From: Seiridium cupressi
Taxonomy: Eukaryota > Ascomycota > Sordariomycetes > Amphisphaeriales > Sporocadaceae
Length of the DNA: 64,000 bases
Assembly (NCBI GenBank): GCA_036674765.1
Contig: JARVKI010000095.1
Span: 1-64,000, forward strand
Direction: 5' to 3'
The translations under genes and the position numbers were made by a program. Positions within the stretch are counted from its first letter, which is position 1. Each line of letters starts with the position of its first letter. Positions 22,841-33,376 of this stretch are shown one piece after another. Under the pieces are notes generated by a model. The model worked only from the letters and a program-made list of their open reading frames with translations. It was not told the origin of the DNA and searched no databases.

Positions 22841-24274
22841 CTATCTTTTCCGTCCTCTAGCTCCTTTTGCAGCCAGCTTCTTTCCACCGGCTCCAGCCTT
22901 GTCCTCCGCATCCCCTTCCTGGCCCTCACCTGCCTCACCCATACTCCTCCGTCTGACAGTACCCGTTGAGACTGCCACAAACTCTTCCTCGCTATCACTG
23001 GCGCCCAAGTCGAAAAGGATCGGCATCCTGAATCCAGCACCACTTCCTTCCCCATCATCGTCGTAGCCTTTGCTCCGCGGGTCCAGCGTCAATACATCGA
23101 TGTCCTCATCCTCAGCGTCGAGCTGCCGCCTCTTGATCTCCTCTTGTGGGTGTATGTCAAACTCGTCCTCCTTCTCCACGTACTCCACATTCTCTTCAAC
23201 CTCCATGAAGTCGGGGGCGAGCGCCGACCACTTTTGCGGACTTGTCACGCTCCAGATGTAGATTCGACCCGTCTCGAGCCCGCAAGCCGCGAGTAAAGCG
23301 CGATGCGGGTGCCACTCAATAACGCCTTGCTCCTCTTTGGGGCCTTCCAGCATGCGTACCAGGGAGCCGTGACTTCTCTCCCATATATAAATCTCATGGT
23401 TATTATAGGTAGACGCTGCGACGTATTCACCCGTTGCACTAAACGTGACATGATTCCACGATAGCCGGTTCACCACGTCCTGAAATTTGTGCTCCAGCGG
23501 AACTTGTATGGTATCGGGGTCAAGGTCCTCCGCCGAAAGATTCGGAACATTGAAAGTCCTTATGATGCGATCTTGCGAATTGACGAGTAGTTCTCTCCCC
23601 GAGGCTGTCAACCGGGCTGTCGTAACGACACCACTACAGATCTTCTCCGACCATATGATCTCGTGTGTATTGACGTCGATGATGTTCAGCTTGCCCTTGT
23701 TTGTGCCCGCTAGTATGTGGTCGCCCGTGGCCGAGTACACTGTCGCAGTCGTCATCTGCTTCGCATCTTCCTTGGCTTGCTTCTCCTTTGTAGCCGTGTC
23801 CGCGTCCTCGTTGTACCTCCGCGGCGCCGATGGCAAGGTGTGCTTCACGTCAATCGGGTCCGACACGTCTACTAGGCTCGGTGCCTGCTCGAAGATCGAA
23901 GCGACGAACTGGTGATGATTCCACGGATGTAAGTCCGCCGTATACACGGGTGCTCTAAATCTGACTTCTCTATACCGTGTACCATCTTGCAGGTCCCATA
24001 ACACCGCCCTCCACCCTTGACAGGCACTGAGAAGGTATCGTCCGCAGCGCGACCAGCTTAAGCTGGTGATGGCCGCTCTATGGCCCCGAAGCTTACGTGC
24101 CACCCCCATGGTCTCAAGATCCCATACCACAACTGTGCCATCAACACGACCGGAAGCGAGGTAGTCGCCGCGGCGGTTAAAGCGCAGACATGTTGTGTGC
24201 CCGGACCGAATCGTGTTCGTGATGTTCTCGGGATAGTCTTGGAGCAGGTAATCGTCGCTGAGGAGGAGATTCAT
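22841..24274 (-). CDS. SWD1: COMPASS subunit Swd1 (RbBP5 homologue)
   Basis: WD40 scaffold of the Set1/COMPASS histone H3 lysine-4 methyltransferase, in the nucleus. The 477-aa protein starts at ATG 24274 (MNLLLSDDYLLQDYPENIT), the first true ATG; the open frame extends upstream only through a TTG. WD repeats follow, with phrases shared with RbBP5: LASGRVDGTVVVWDLETMG, QDRIIRTFNVPNL and EIYIWERSHGSLVRMLEG. After the propeller comes the conserved hinge WSALAPDFMEVEENVEY and EFDI, the region that contacts Ash2/Set1 partners in known complexes. The C-terminal ~80 residues are acidic, then Gly/Ala/Lys-rich. No introns. It is divergent from thg1, with 441 bp between the start codons. Confidence 0.93.
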   Translation of the reverse strand: MNLLLSDDYLLQDYPENITNTIRSGHTTCLRFNRRGDYLASGRVDGTVVVWDLETMGVARKLRGHRAAITSLSWSRCGRYLLSACQGWRAVLWDLQDGTRYREVRFRAPVYTADLHPWNHHQFVASIFEQAPSLVDVSDPIDVKHTLPSAPRRYNEDADTATKEKQAKEDAKQMTTATVYSATGDHILAGTNKGKLNIIDVNTHEIIWSEKICSGVVTTARLTASGRELLVNSQDRIIRTFNVPNLSAEDLDPDTIQVPLEHKFQDVVNRLSWNHVTFSATGEYVAASTYNNHEIYIWERSHGSLVRMLEGPKEEQGVIEWHPHRALLAACGLETGRIYIWSVTSPQKWSALAPDFMEVEENVEYVEKEDEFDIHPQEEIKRRQLDAEDEDIDVLTLDPRSKGYDDDGEGSGAGFRMPILFDLGASDSEEEFVAVSTGTVRRRSMGEAGEGQEGDAEDKAGAGGKKLAAKGARGRKR

Positions 24275-24715
24275 GTTGACGGTTGAGCGAGCATTTGCAA
24301 TGGGGTTGGGCAAAGCTCTCGGGGGTCGCGACAATTGACCTTCATCTAACGCGCGCTGAACGAATTCAAATTCAGGCACAGAATTGAATCGCAAAAGATG
24401 CAGTCACGAAACAATTTCATTCCAGCCTCGCGCTTGGGGACAGCGGCATGATGCAAGGCTACAGCGCTATTCGCCCTCCATCCTCAGGGATCTTAGGAGT
24501 GCGACAGGGGATAAACCCGCTGAACCCCACTATGTGTCACCCCACCAAGCCCACCAACCTGGATTGTCGCGTATGTCTGTCTACATTAATGTAATCTTTG
24601 GGCAGATTCAGCAAGCACAATCCGTGCCGCCGACCCTCAGAGATCTTCGTATCTTTCACCAACTGCTAACTTTACAGTCAAGAGCATCACGCCCGATCGC
24701 GGATCCTTGCAGGCC
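24275..24715. promoter_or_regulatory. Shared promoter region, swd1 and thg1
   Basis: 441 bp between two divergent start codons must hold both promoters. No clear TATA box was seen. Confidence 0.5.
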
Positions 24716-25964
24716 ATGGCTAACTCGAGGTATGTCTCTGCTCATCCAAACCCCCAGGCACAAGTGACCCTACGTGACTAACACCCGATAGGTTCGAATA
24801 CGTGAGGGCCTTTGAGCAAACAGACTACTTGCTTCCCAATACGTGGATAGTTGTCAGGATAGACGGGCGTGGCTTCACCAAGTATGATTGTATTATACAG
24901 ATGGCAGAGTACTTTCTGTGCTTATTGACATCATAGGCTTTGCGCAAAATATAATTTCGAGAAACCTAATGATCGCCGCGCTCTCGACCTCATGAATGCC
25001 GCCGCGAAAGCAGTCATGACTGAGCTTCCCGATATCACCATCGGCTATGGTGTAAGCGACGAGTTTAGGTAGCCAAAATCCCACTGTCAATGCCAACAGA
25101 TCTTGACTATTGACATCGATAGCTTTGTTTTCCATAAGACATGCACACTATTCGAAAGGAGGTCAAGGTGAGTCTGAAACCCCGGGTGTATACCAAGGCC
25201 CGTTCATTACTCAATGTGTTCTTAGTAAACTGGTATCTACGATAGCCTCGACCTTTACGGCATATTATGTATATTTCTGGTCGACGTATTTTCCCGATAC
25301 GCCTATCTCGTCACCGTTGCCCAGCTTCGATGGGCGAGCAGTATGCTACCCCAGTGTCCAAAACTTGCGCGACTATATGAGCTGGAGACAGGTGGATTGT
25401 ACAACTACAAATTCCGTGCCTGAGGTCGCAACGCTGACATGAGACTAGGCCATATCAACAATCTCTATAACACGACATTCTGGTCGTTGATTCAGCTGGG
25501 AGGCATGTCAGCGGTAGAGGCTGAAAAGTTCCTGGCTGTGCGCCCGCCCATTCCCACACCTCATCGTTGGCAAAATCTGACCAATCTCAGGGCACCGTAT
25601 CAGCTGATAAGAACGAGATCTTGTTTTCGAGGTTCCACATCAACTACAACAATGAGCCTGAGATATATAAGAAGGGCAGTGTTGTACTCCGAGATGTAAG
25701 CCAGGTATACCTGTCTTGTCGTATGAGCGCTAACACTGGCCCAAGTATGAGCTTGTTGAGCCGGGAAGCCACGACATAGCAGAGGTAGCCGATGATATCG
25801 CAGAGCCTCTCAAGCAGTCCAAGACTCAAGCGGAGAATGACAAGAAGCGGAGGGCGAAGGCGCGAGTAACCGTTGAGCACCTCGACATCATCAAGGATGA
25901 CTTCTGGGATAGGCGGCCCTGGCTGTTATCTAACAAGCCGGGCAAAGTGCCAAAACAGACGTAG
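24716..25964 (+). CDS. THG1: tRNA-His guanylyltransferase
   Basis: Adds the extra G at position -1 of tRNA-His by 3'-5' nucleotide addition, which histidyl-tRNA synthetase needs. Eight exons: 24716-24729, 24792-24881, 24937-25068, 25123-25167, 25226-25398, 25449-25537, 25591-25695 and 25746-25964; 867 nt, 288 aa. The splices restore the family sequence throughout: MANSRFEYVR, then RIDGRGFTK (Asp29, metal ligand), GVSDEFSFVF (Asp76/Glu77), [33 protein letters not shown] and [19 protein letters not shown]. Residue numbers of the metal ligands match those of the human enzyme. The first exon is only 14 nt. The donor after exon 6 (GTGCGC) is weak. It converges on tma23, with 145 bp between the stop codons. 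Confidence 0.95.
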
Positions 25965-26109
25965 AAAATCTGTCGAAGTTGGATGAGATGACTGTATCAC
26001 CAGAGTGAAGTAGTGCTGACGCCGACTTTGCAGCCGCTCATGAGGCCATGGCCGACCACCATTGCCTTGTGTGACCAGTGGATTATCCTATGCCCTTGCA
26101 GAGCAGGTT

Positions 26110-26781
26110 TCAGCCCAAATGGCGCTTCCGTCGCTTTTCCGCCTTCCGCACCCTTCTCGCCTCCCGCCTCGCCCGACGCTGTTCCTTCGTTTCGCCCGCC
26201 TTTAACGCCTCCTTGGCAGCTTTCTTCTGGGCCTTCTTTTGTGCCTTGTGTTCCGCCTTCGTCTTGGCGCGCTCTTCGCTTGCTGTCTTGAGAGCTTTCT
26301 CGGCTTTCCTACTCTTTTTCTCGGCTCTCCTGGTCCTCTTCTCTTCTGCCGTCTCTTGTCTCTCTTCAGCTGCAGGAGTTCCGGTGCCACTGTCTGGCGG
26401 CGTTAACAGACCGCCCGTTTGTTCCACAGATCCTTTCAACAGCCCCCCCTTGACGAAGCATGTGTATAGACCACTGTTCCCTGTATACTTCTTCAGACCC
26501 CTGGCTGTGATCTTCTCCAAATCCAATTTGCCCCCGGAGGTGGTCTGCTTCATGGATCCAGATGTGGTGTCGATGCCCTTGAGCGCTTGATCAAATGCGT
26601 TCATCCACCAAGCCTCTTGCTTGTGATCTTTTCGCGAGCCTAATCCACGCCCATCACTGCCCTCGCGTTTGATCAGGATATGATGCTTGAGACCGGTGCC
26701 GTCGTCTGTCGGGTGTAGAGAGTGGCCTTTCCCCCGCCATCCTTGGGACGTCAAGAGGGCGTGGGCGTCGAGTTTCGACAT
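26110..26781 (-). CDS. TMA23: G-patch nucleolar protein, Tma23-like
   Basis: 223 aa, one exon, ATG at 26781. The N terminus carries a G-patch-like segment: a Gly-Trp at residues 14-15, then a spaced series of glycines (GKGHSL, DGTGLKHHILIKR, GRGLG), followed by AWWMNAFDQALKGID. That order matches yeast Tma23 as I recall it, a nucleolar factor linked to 40S subunit production. The C-terminal ~85 residues are almost entirely Lys/Arg/Ala/Glu (KKAQKKAAKEALKAGE and RRARREARRVRKAEKRR), expected to be helical and a nucleolar targeting signal. Larger than the yeast protein, mostly through this tail. The opposite strand is also open over part of the gene, a side effect of the repetitive codons. Confidence 0.85.
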   Translation of the reverse strand: MSKLDAHALLTSQGWRGKGHSLHPTDDGTGLKHHILIKREGSDGRGLGSRKDHKQEAWWMNAFDQALKGIDTTSGSMKQTTSGGKLDLEKITARGLKKYTGNSGLYTCFVKGGLLKGSVEQTGGLLTPPDSGTGTPAAEERQETAEEKRTRRAEKKSRKAEKALKTASEERAKTKAEHKAQKKAQKKAAKEALKAGETKEQRRARREARRVRKAEKRRKRHLG

Positions 26782-28099
26782 TCCGTCAGATACGGATTAG
26801 CCGCGACGCTTGGAACGGTGTAATTCGAGGTGGGAGGAGAACAAGGCGGATGTTAAGGGTTGGCTGCCATGGTTTGCTGCTGTAGATACAATGTAATTTT
26901 GGATTCGAAAGTTTTGGGACAAGTCAGACTGGACCCAAATTTCGACTTTTTGGTGGGGTCTGCGTTATCGATTCAAGTCCAATACGGCGCTTTGGTGGCA
27001 GATGCACGGACCACTGCGCCCGCCCGCCCCTTGCACGTACAACAAAGACACTGTGGTTTCCACTTTCACCTACATGTATACCTTACACACACAGCTCATG
27101 GGCATGGCGTCAGCTGTTTTGGATTTTTGCTACTCGAATTCAATTGAAGCGAATCACTTGTCATCTTATTACTAATCTTCAATGAGCACCAAAATACCCC
27201 CTTTACATTACTTGAAATCTTTTAATTCTCCGAGCTCAACAAACGAGTTGAGGAGCACTTACACGGCCTTGAGGATTGAATTCCTACGACAATAAATGGA
27301 TCGTGGTTTCAACTCCCAGTCTACCGAGTCCACACAATCTGAGAGGGCACCATCAATACCTAAACTCCTGACGGCATTGATATTAATCTCACCCTTGAAA
27401 GCTTGACTCACCTGGTCCAAAGGGATCTGCGTATTTGATGATTAGAACCGAGCAAGGAGAAAAAGTGAGCCATATAGAGATCATTTTCAATATCACAACC
27501 GAAAATTAACGAGCATTCGGGAAAGTCCGACCCTCGGGCTATCATCCACTTGACTTCCAGCCCACGAAAGGAAGGGGTGGAAGGTTGTTTTATCTGTATC
27601 AACCAAAATAAAGCATCAAATTACCCGAAATGATACATAGGCCATTACCAACAGCACTTGATCTTGGCGTGGTGTGCGTGGTCAGTGTACATATTCCGGA
27701 GTGGTAAATTCCAAGCACACCTGCATGGCTGGCGCTTTCGGATCGCAAGTCGTACGCCTACTCGAATGATCCTGAAACGGAAGGAATTATGTGGCGTAAG
27801 ACCTAACCTAGAGCATTAGAATTAGGCCGGGGCATACGGTGATAGAGATGATACCCGGTTGGTTATGGAGAACGTGGCTAGAACACCCTCCATTTGTCTC
27901 TCTTAGCTCCTTAAATGCGACTTGAAGGCTACGGGATTTGATGAGATATTGTGCAGTTGATTTCGCAGAGTAGCGTGAAGCCGCTGGAGAATTTGCATAC
28001 GTTGGCACTGGGTGTGCCCTTATTCTTTATTTTCTTCCCTCCGTACCACATGTTTAGGGATGTCCGGAGATGCTCATGGTATATATTCTTCTGTCATCC
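26782..28099. other. Intergenic, no supported gene
   Basis: About 1.3 kb. The part beside 26,781 is tma23 upstream sequence and the far end is the 3' flank of the ANCHR-like gene. Open frames here are short and featureless. Confidence 0.55.
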
Positions 28100-29360
28100 C
28101 TATCTCTTTATGAAGCTCTCCCACTGATGACCCCTTTCATCATACCCAGCACTCGGACCCACATGCATCTCCTTCCAGCACCGAACGCAGTATATATCAT
28201 CATCACAACCAAAGCATCGGATGGCCCCATCTTCCAAACAGACTGTACACCATGTCTTGGCATCTTCATCGGTATAGCCATACCGTTTGTAGACACCTCT
28301 GGCAGGACGGTCTCCAGGAGCAAAGGTAGGGGCAACTGGAAGTCCCAGCTCATCCACCTGCGAGGATGGAACAGAAGGCAAAGTTCGGTTATTGCCACCT
28401 AGTCCTTTTAAAGCAGCCATGCGAGACGCGATTTTGGCCTCAAAACCATCATCGTGCACCGAGGTATTGTTAGGGTCGGGTTCGTGGGGTTGGTCCTGCA
28501 GCTCGGTAGGCACTACGGGAAGTTCAAATGTGCCAATACTAGCATTATCCCCTTTGGCAATAGTCTCATGGGTTGACGGGCCTTGATGGGAAGACTTCTT
28601 TTGTGGCATATTGGCTTTTTCCCATTCCATTTCATCCACGGCCTGTGAGAGAACATTCTCTGCTTCCTGTTCCACTCTCTCACCATCAGAATCATATTCG
28701 GAGTCCCTTCCACCGTCCTGATCTTCCTGGTGATGAGGAGTGTGATTATATTGTTCCTGAAGGGAAACCTTACCGAGCTCTTCTAGGAGGGCTGTCACTC
28801 TCCGATGCTCTTCATCCTTGCTTCGGCTGACCTCATCAGCGACTTCCTCGAGCCACTGCTCGTCAGACCCTAGATCCGCAAGCAACTCCTCTAGTGTCTG
28901 CTCGTCAGTGTCCAACAAGGGGTCGGTCCCATCTTCCTCCTGATAACCCAGAGGTCCCGAAATCTCTATTGCGGGTTGGAGAGAAGAGCCGATGCCAGTA
29001 CCTGCAGCTGCGGGACTGTCCTGAGGCTGTGCAACTTGATGAGTGGGTAATCGAGTGGTTCTTGGATCTGCCTTGGCCTCCCTTGTCCTGGGCAGACTAG
29101 AGTCGGCTTGGTTTCGAAGACTTTTCAGGCGGTCTGAAAGCCCGTCTTCCCTTGATACTGGCTCTGCAGTCTCGACCGCCAATGTAGGTACAAACCTTGC
29201 GAGACGTTTAGCATTACCGCTCGGTTTTCCAGAGCGACCCTTACATGGGCTACATGGCAAGGTCACCTTACGTTGAGGGGTTATCTAGCTTGACAGTGGA
29301 TGGTTTGAGTGCGTTTAGACGATCCAAGAGATTCTTATCTGAACCTGCAGGGTCCGACAT
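28100..29360 (-). CDS. ANCHR/ZFYVE19-like zinc protein
   Basis: Predicted 394 aa from exons 29360-29272 and 29195-28100 with a 76-bp intron (donor GTAAGG, acceptor GCAAG). Start MSDPAGSDKNLLDRLNALKPS at ATG 29360. The middle is acidic and low-complexity, with leucine-rich helical stretches (EQTLEELLADLGSDEQWLEE). The C-terminal ~50 residues form a cysteine-rich finger: WCTVCLEDGAIRCFGCDDDIYCVRCWKEMH and a later GHQW, i.e. three CxxC pairs plus His, like the B-box-type finger of human ZFYVE19 (ANCHR), a regulator of the abscission checkpoint. That role is inference for fungi. The intron is the least certain part: the downstream frame is open through it, and an in-frame alternative would need an implausible 22-nt intron. 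Confidence 0.78.
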
Positions 29361-30802
29361 CTTGGAGTATTTCCTCCTGAGAAGTTGGCATGAACAAGGT
29401 GCGAGCGAGTGGCAGTGTCCTGTTAGGGTAGGCAGATGAGAGGTCGCTACGTCCAGCTCCTCATCTGACCTGATCCGAGTTGCAGGTAGACAGGACGCTA
29501 GAGCCACGATTTATGTTCGGCAGACGCCCGTGCTTGCAAACTGCTGGGAGATGGATGAATAATTCCCAGTGGTTGGAGGGAGACAGTTGTTGATGACCGA
29601 CACTCGGTCAACTACATTGGACTCAGCCTCGCAATAAGCGAAGGTTGACATCCTGACATATCGCAATCGGGACTAGGTAACATCGGTGTCGAATGAGAGA
29701 GCTCAAGCAACCCCGCAATATGAATTCGTTAGCGGCCTTCTATCCCATGGCTTCCGAGCAGCCTGGCAGCACGCAGTTCATCGCCGGCCGGTGGCAACCC
29801 CAGCCCCATTGGCAGACTGATCTTCTCTACGATCGCTAACATGACAGACAGTATTTCCGATCCAATCAGAGTTATGTCCGTGTGGCCTCGCAGAGCACGC
29901 TTTACCCGGAAGGAAGCTAGAACATCGATAGAATGAAGGAGCAGTCAAGCTAGCCCCACTGGGTCTCACCACGCTGCCGTCACAGCCCCCTTCCCGCCGC
30001 TTCCTTAGCCATCTTCAGTTGACATTTCTGCGAGGCGAACTGTGCAGCAACGTGTGGCATAGTAATCGCTTGGCTGGACCCAATGCGTCGTGAAGTCAGC
30101 GACAAGTGTAATTCCCACGGTCCTGAAAGCCACAGTCGGTCGGCAGTGTGTGTGCAAAGGTTAAGGTTGTCTTTAGAGTTCAAGCTTAAATCCAAGCCAA
30201 AGCAGGAAGGGTCCCACCGGTTAAAGTAATGGCGTCAGCGAATTCTGGGAGGAAAATACATGTAACCACCACAGTTACCTACAATGTAGGTCAGGTATTA
30301 AGTCGGTGTCATGCCAAGCAACTACTGGCAGAGGTGAGCTTACCTAGCTGCACAATGAGAGAGCATAATTGGTCAGCTTCGGGCTTTTTCCAAATCACAA
30401 TGTCGTGGTAGCGTTCTTGTCGCGCCACCCGAGCCAGATTTTCTACGACCTTGGCATGGCGGTGTTTGGACGGACTGACGGGGATCATCTACGGGTGTCA
30501 TCATCGAGCGCATTGTACTTAAGCGCATCATTCAAGTGTACCTTGCCCCTTCCCACTTCAAGGCTGAAACGGTCTTACCCCCATGGCCACATTCCTGACG
30601 TTTTCATCACAAACGCCTCAAACTGTTATACACAAACACACCTTGCATACGATTCACTGTTTGCCTCCTCTCAGCCTTATTTAACTTGCATTTCAGCTGA
30701 TCAGGACCCTCCACTTTGCCCTTGCATCTGCAAAACCGTCACACAACCAACCGCACCTGTTGCAGTAGCTCCCTTCAAACATTCACACAGCAACCAATCG
30801 GC
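29361..30802. other. Intergenic between divergent genes
   Basis: About 1.44 kb holding the upstream regions of the ANCHR-like gene (minus) and the GPI-type gene (plus). No coding sequence is supported. The stretch 30,650-30,800 is rich in C, A and T and reads as a leader of the downstream gene. Confidence 0.55.
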
Positions 30803-31688
30803 ATGAAATTCTTCAACGCCTTTGTCGCAGTGACGGCTATTAGCCAGTGTGCCAACGCTGCCGCCGTTCCCAGCTCAGACGAAGTTGAACTTCCGTCGCG
30901 CCCGCAAGATAATACCTATTCGGAACGATCCCAGTTCGAAAATCTATGGAAACGCAAAGGCGGCGGTGGCAGCGGCGGTCGCGGTGGTAGTTCCGGAGGC
31001 AGCGGCTCGTCGGGCTCATCGGGCTCGTCAGGGTCTTCGAGCGCCTCTGGTTCTGGGTAAGTAATTCAATGCATGCGCGTCGCGGAGTCATGACTAATAT
31101 CTTGGCAACAGGCGGGGTTCTTCATCATCAAACACGGGCGGCTCAACGACGACAGGTAGTGGTACAAGACCAGCCTACGGCGCTGGTGGGACTTCCTATG
31201 GAGGTGGTGCAAAGACACCTTACCGATCAGGCTCTACAAGCCCCAGTGGAATCGTTCCTGGTATTTTCCTCGGCAGCGCACTCGGTTTCTGGGGCGCATA
31301 TTGGCTGGTTGGTGCCTACCACTACCCGTATGCCCACCCATATGGCTTCTACAATCACTCATCGAACCGGAATGAGTCCAAGCCGGTTGAGTGTTTGTGT
31401 CGCCAGGACGATGAATGCGGATGCGATGACAATTCGAATGATACGACTTATATGAACACACTCCTCGGGGATGGCAACTACAACTCTCTCAACAAATCAT
31501 TGGTCAACGTGGCAAACGTTAACGGGACCGATACAATTTTTATCAACGGCACATTAGCAAATGGAACAACTGCTTCTGGTGGCACTGAATCTCCAGACTC
31601 TGCCGCTGGGAGTATGAGGTCCCTCCTCCAGACCGCAGGTTGGTGGCCACTCGCTGCCACTGCTCTTGCCCTAGGCTACGTTGCGTAG
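30803..31688 (+). CDS. Gly/Ser-rich secreted protein, probably GPI-anchored
   Basis: 276 aa from exons 30803-31056 and 31112-31688 (donor GTAAGT, acceptor AACAG). Residues 1-20 form a signal peptide (MKFFNAFVAVTAISQCANAA). A long Gly/Ser-rich tract follows, then a conserved-looking core with SGIVPGIFLGSALGFWGAYW, a Tyr/His/Pro-rich stretch (AYHYPYAHPYGFYNH) and a cysteine cluster (ECLCRQDDECGC). Several Asn-x-Ser/Thr sites follow. The C terminus is a small-residue region (DSAAGS) and a hydrophobic tail ending the protein, as in GPI-anchor signals. The core resembles a fungal family of unknown function that I recall as DUF7732; that label needs a search. Likely cell-surface or cell-wall. Confidence 0.85.
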
Positions 31689-32404
31689 ACGTAGTGTCGA
31701 GCGATAGCGGAGTTTTCATTATTTCCTACGAGCATATCCCTTGTATATTAGTTTACCGAGATATGGCGGTTTGGGAAGCATCTTGATCCTGACATGCTCT
31801 CGAAAGAGAACACTGACTTGGCAATTGATCAGGTCCTAAGCTGGGAGGATGGGCCGTGTTTAACGATTCGGGAAAAAGGATGATCTGACTGGATTAATGA
31901 TACCCCTCCGAGTTTGGCACAGAGAGTTCATCGTGCTTTCGTTTTATATTAATATGAGAACGTGGAAGATGATTATTTACGAATTTTCAACCCAACCTAT
32001 TGCTATATCGATCTTGTATGTCAGAAAGAGCTTCGTGTTTCAACTTTGTCCTCTGAGTTTGTACTTTGCCCATAAGCGAGAACTTATGCTCCCAGACGCT
32101 GTTGACTGAATGTGTGCAAAAACTTTTGAGTAGTCCTAACTCAGTACTTCAGAAATCAAAGTAGCCATTTCTTCGGTATGCCGCACAGTGGCAGTGCGCG
32201 TTATAATGCTATTCTTTGAGGTTTCCGTAGTATCAGTTAGACATCCCTTTAATGATGTCGCTATGTTTATGCCATATTATATATATCATCGCTCTCGTGT
32301 AATGCAATGGAATAGATTGGGTTTTCCGCAGTTGAGGTACACACATACCTCCAGCTTATACATCTCTGATTCATCTTAATACGTTGATTGTTCACTCATC
32401 TACT
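31689..32404. other. Intergenic between convergent genes
   Basis: About 0.7 kb holding the 3' flanks of the GPI-type gene and the DNA glycosylase gene. Nothing else is seen. Confidence 0.6.
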
Positions 32405-33376
32405 TCAGGTCTGCACGAATGACACAGCGTTGCCTCTTTCTATCCGCCGGGCCTTACACCAATCCCCAAGCTCCTTCCATATCCTCTCCTTCTCCTCAGG
32501 TCTCAACGAAGCAGCTAGTCCACTCGTACTTGTTGCAACAAAGACCCTCGCTCCAACAAACTTTTCTTCTTCGTCCTCGCCTGCATCTGACACGCCCATG
32601 TTCTCGCTTTCGTCCTGCCACCCATACCGGAACTCGGCCTTCGTGATTGCCTTTCCCTTTCTGACTCTCCAAACACTTTCCCAGATACTCTTGCCCACCA
32701 CGCAAACAACCTCGGGCTTCCACGTCCGGATTTTCTCCTCCAGGATCTGGACTCCCTCGTCCATCTCGGCCTTGCTCAGCTCAGCGCCGTTCCTCGAAGG
32801 CCGTTCCACGATATTCGTGTTGCCTAGCCCAAAACGCTCCGGTAGCGTGCGGTCCTCCTCCGCCTTGCAGGGCACCGGCGTGATGCCGGACGAGTAGAGC
32901 AGCTTCCAGAACAGGTTGGAAGGGTGGGCATAGGCGTGCCCGGACCGTGCCGTCTGGATACCTGGATTTAGGCCAATGAACAGGATCAGGAGGTTGGGCC
33001 CCAGCACGTCGGGGAGTGGAGGCAGGTGGGCATATGTTGAGGGAGGCACATAGGAACTGCTAGGGCGATTCCGCTTCCTTGGAGATGGTGCAGATGTTCG
33101 TGATGTTTGTGATGTGGATTTTTGGATCACCGTCTCCGCTGTAGATTCACGCCTGCGCTTTGCTGATGGCGCTGGTAATGGCGAGGCTCCCTTGGAGGGG
33201 GAGCGAGATATTGGTAAAGTTGCGGATAGAGGCGTGCTCAGACGGGGACTACGCCGAACAGAGGTGCCGAGTTTCTCAGTGTGGGCATACATGAACTGGT
33301 TGAGCTTGAGGCGACCTTCGAAACTCGGACTGCCGCTCAGTATAGGCATCGTCTCTTCTACCCTACCATTCGTCAT
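32405..33376 (-). CDS. G/T mismatch-specific DNA glycosylase (TDG/Mug)
   Basis: Base-excision repair enzyme that removes thymine or uracil opposite guanine; nuclear. 323 aa from ATG 33376, the first true ATG (the frame continues upstream only through a TTG). The N-terminal ~115 residues are Ser/Pro/Arg-rich, with a KRRR basic cluster, probably disordered and DNA-contacting. The catalytic domain starts near LGPNLLILFIGLNPGIQTA: GLNPG (Asn137) is the TDG/Mug active-site motif, followed by HPSNLFWKLLYSSG. The second family region, near the C terminus, reads VATSTSGLAA in place of the NPSGLS of bacterial Mug. Family assignment is firm; orthology to fission yeast Thp1 is likely but inferred. Single exon. 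Confidence 0.92.
   Translation of the reverse strand: MTNGRVEETMPILSGSPSFEGRLKLNQFMYAHTEKLGTSVRRSPRLSTPLSATLPISRSPSKGASPLPAPSAKRRRESTAETVIQKSTSQTSRTSAPSPRKRNRPSSSYVPPSTYAHLPPLPDVLGPNLLILFIGLNPGIQTARSGHAYAHPSNLFWKLLYSSGITPVPCKAEEDRTLPERFGLGNTNIVERPSRNGAELSKAEMDEGVQILEEKIRTWKPEVVCVVGKSIWESVWRVRKGKAITKAEFRYGWQDESENMGVSDAGEDEEEKFVGARVFVATSTSGLAASLRPEEKERIWKELGDWCKARRIERGNAVSFVQT

Noticed and set aside
24275..24394. Forty-codon upstream extension of swd1
   Set aside because: It begins at TTG, not ATG, and the family start motif MNLLLSDDYL begins at 24274.
24789..24800. ggttcgaata, T-loop-like
   Set aside because: It is the thg1 exon 2 acceptor and coding sequence (Arg-Phe-Glu).
26078..26590. 170-codon plus-strand frame opposite tma23
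   Set aside because: Produced by the complement of the Lys/Arg/Ala-rich codons; the minus-strand G-patch protein explains the region.
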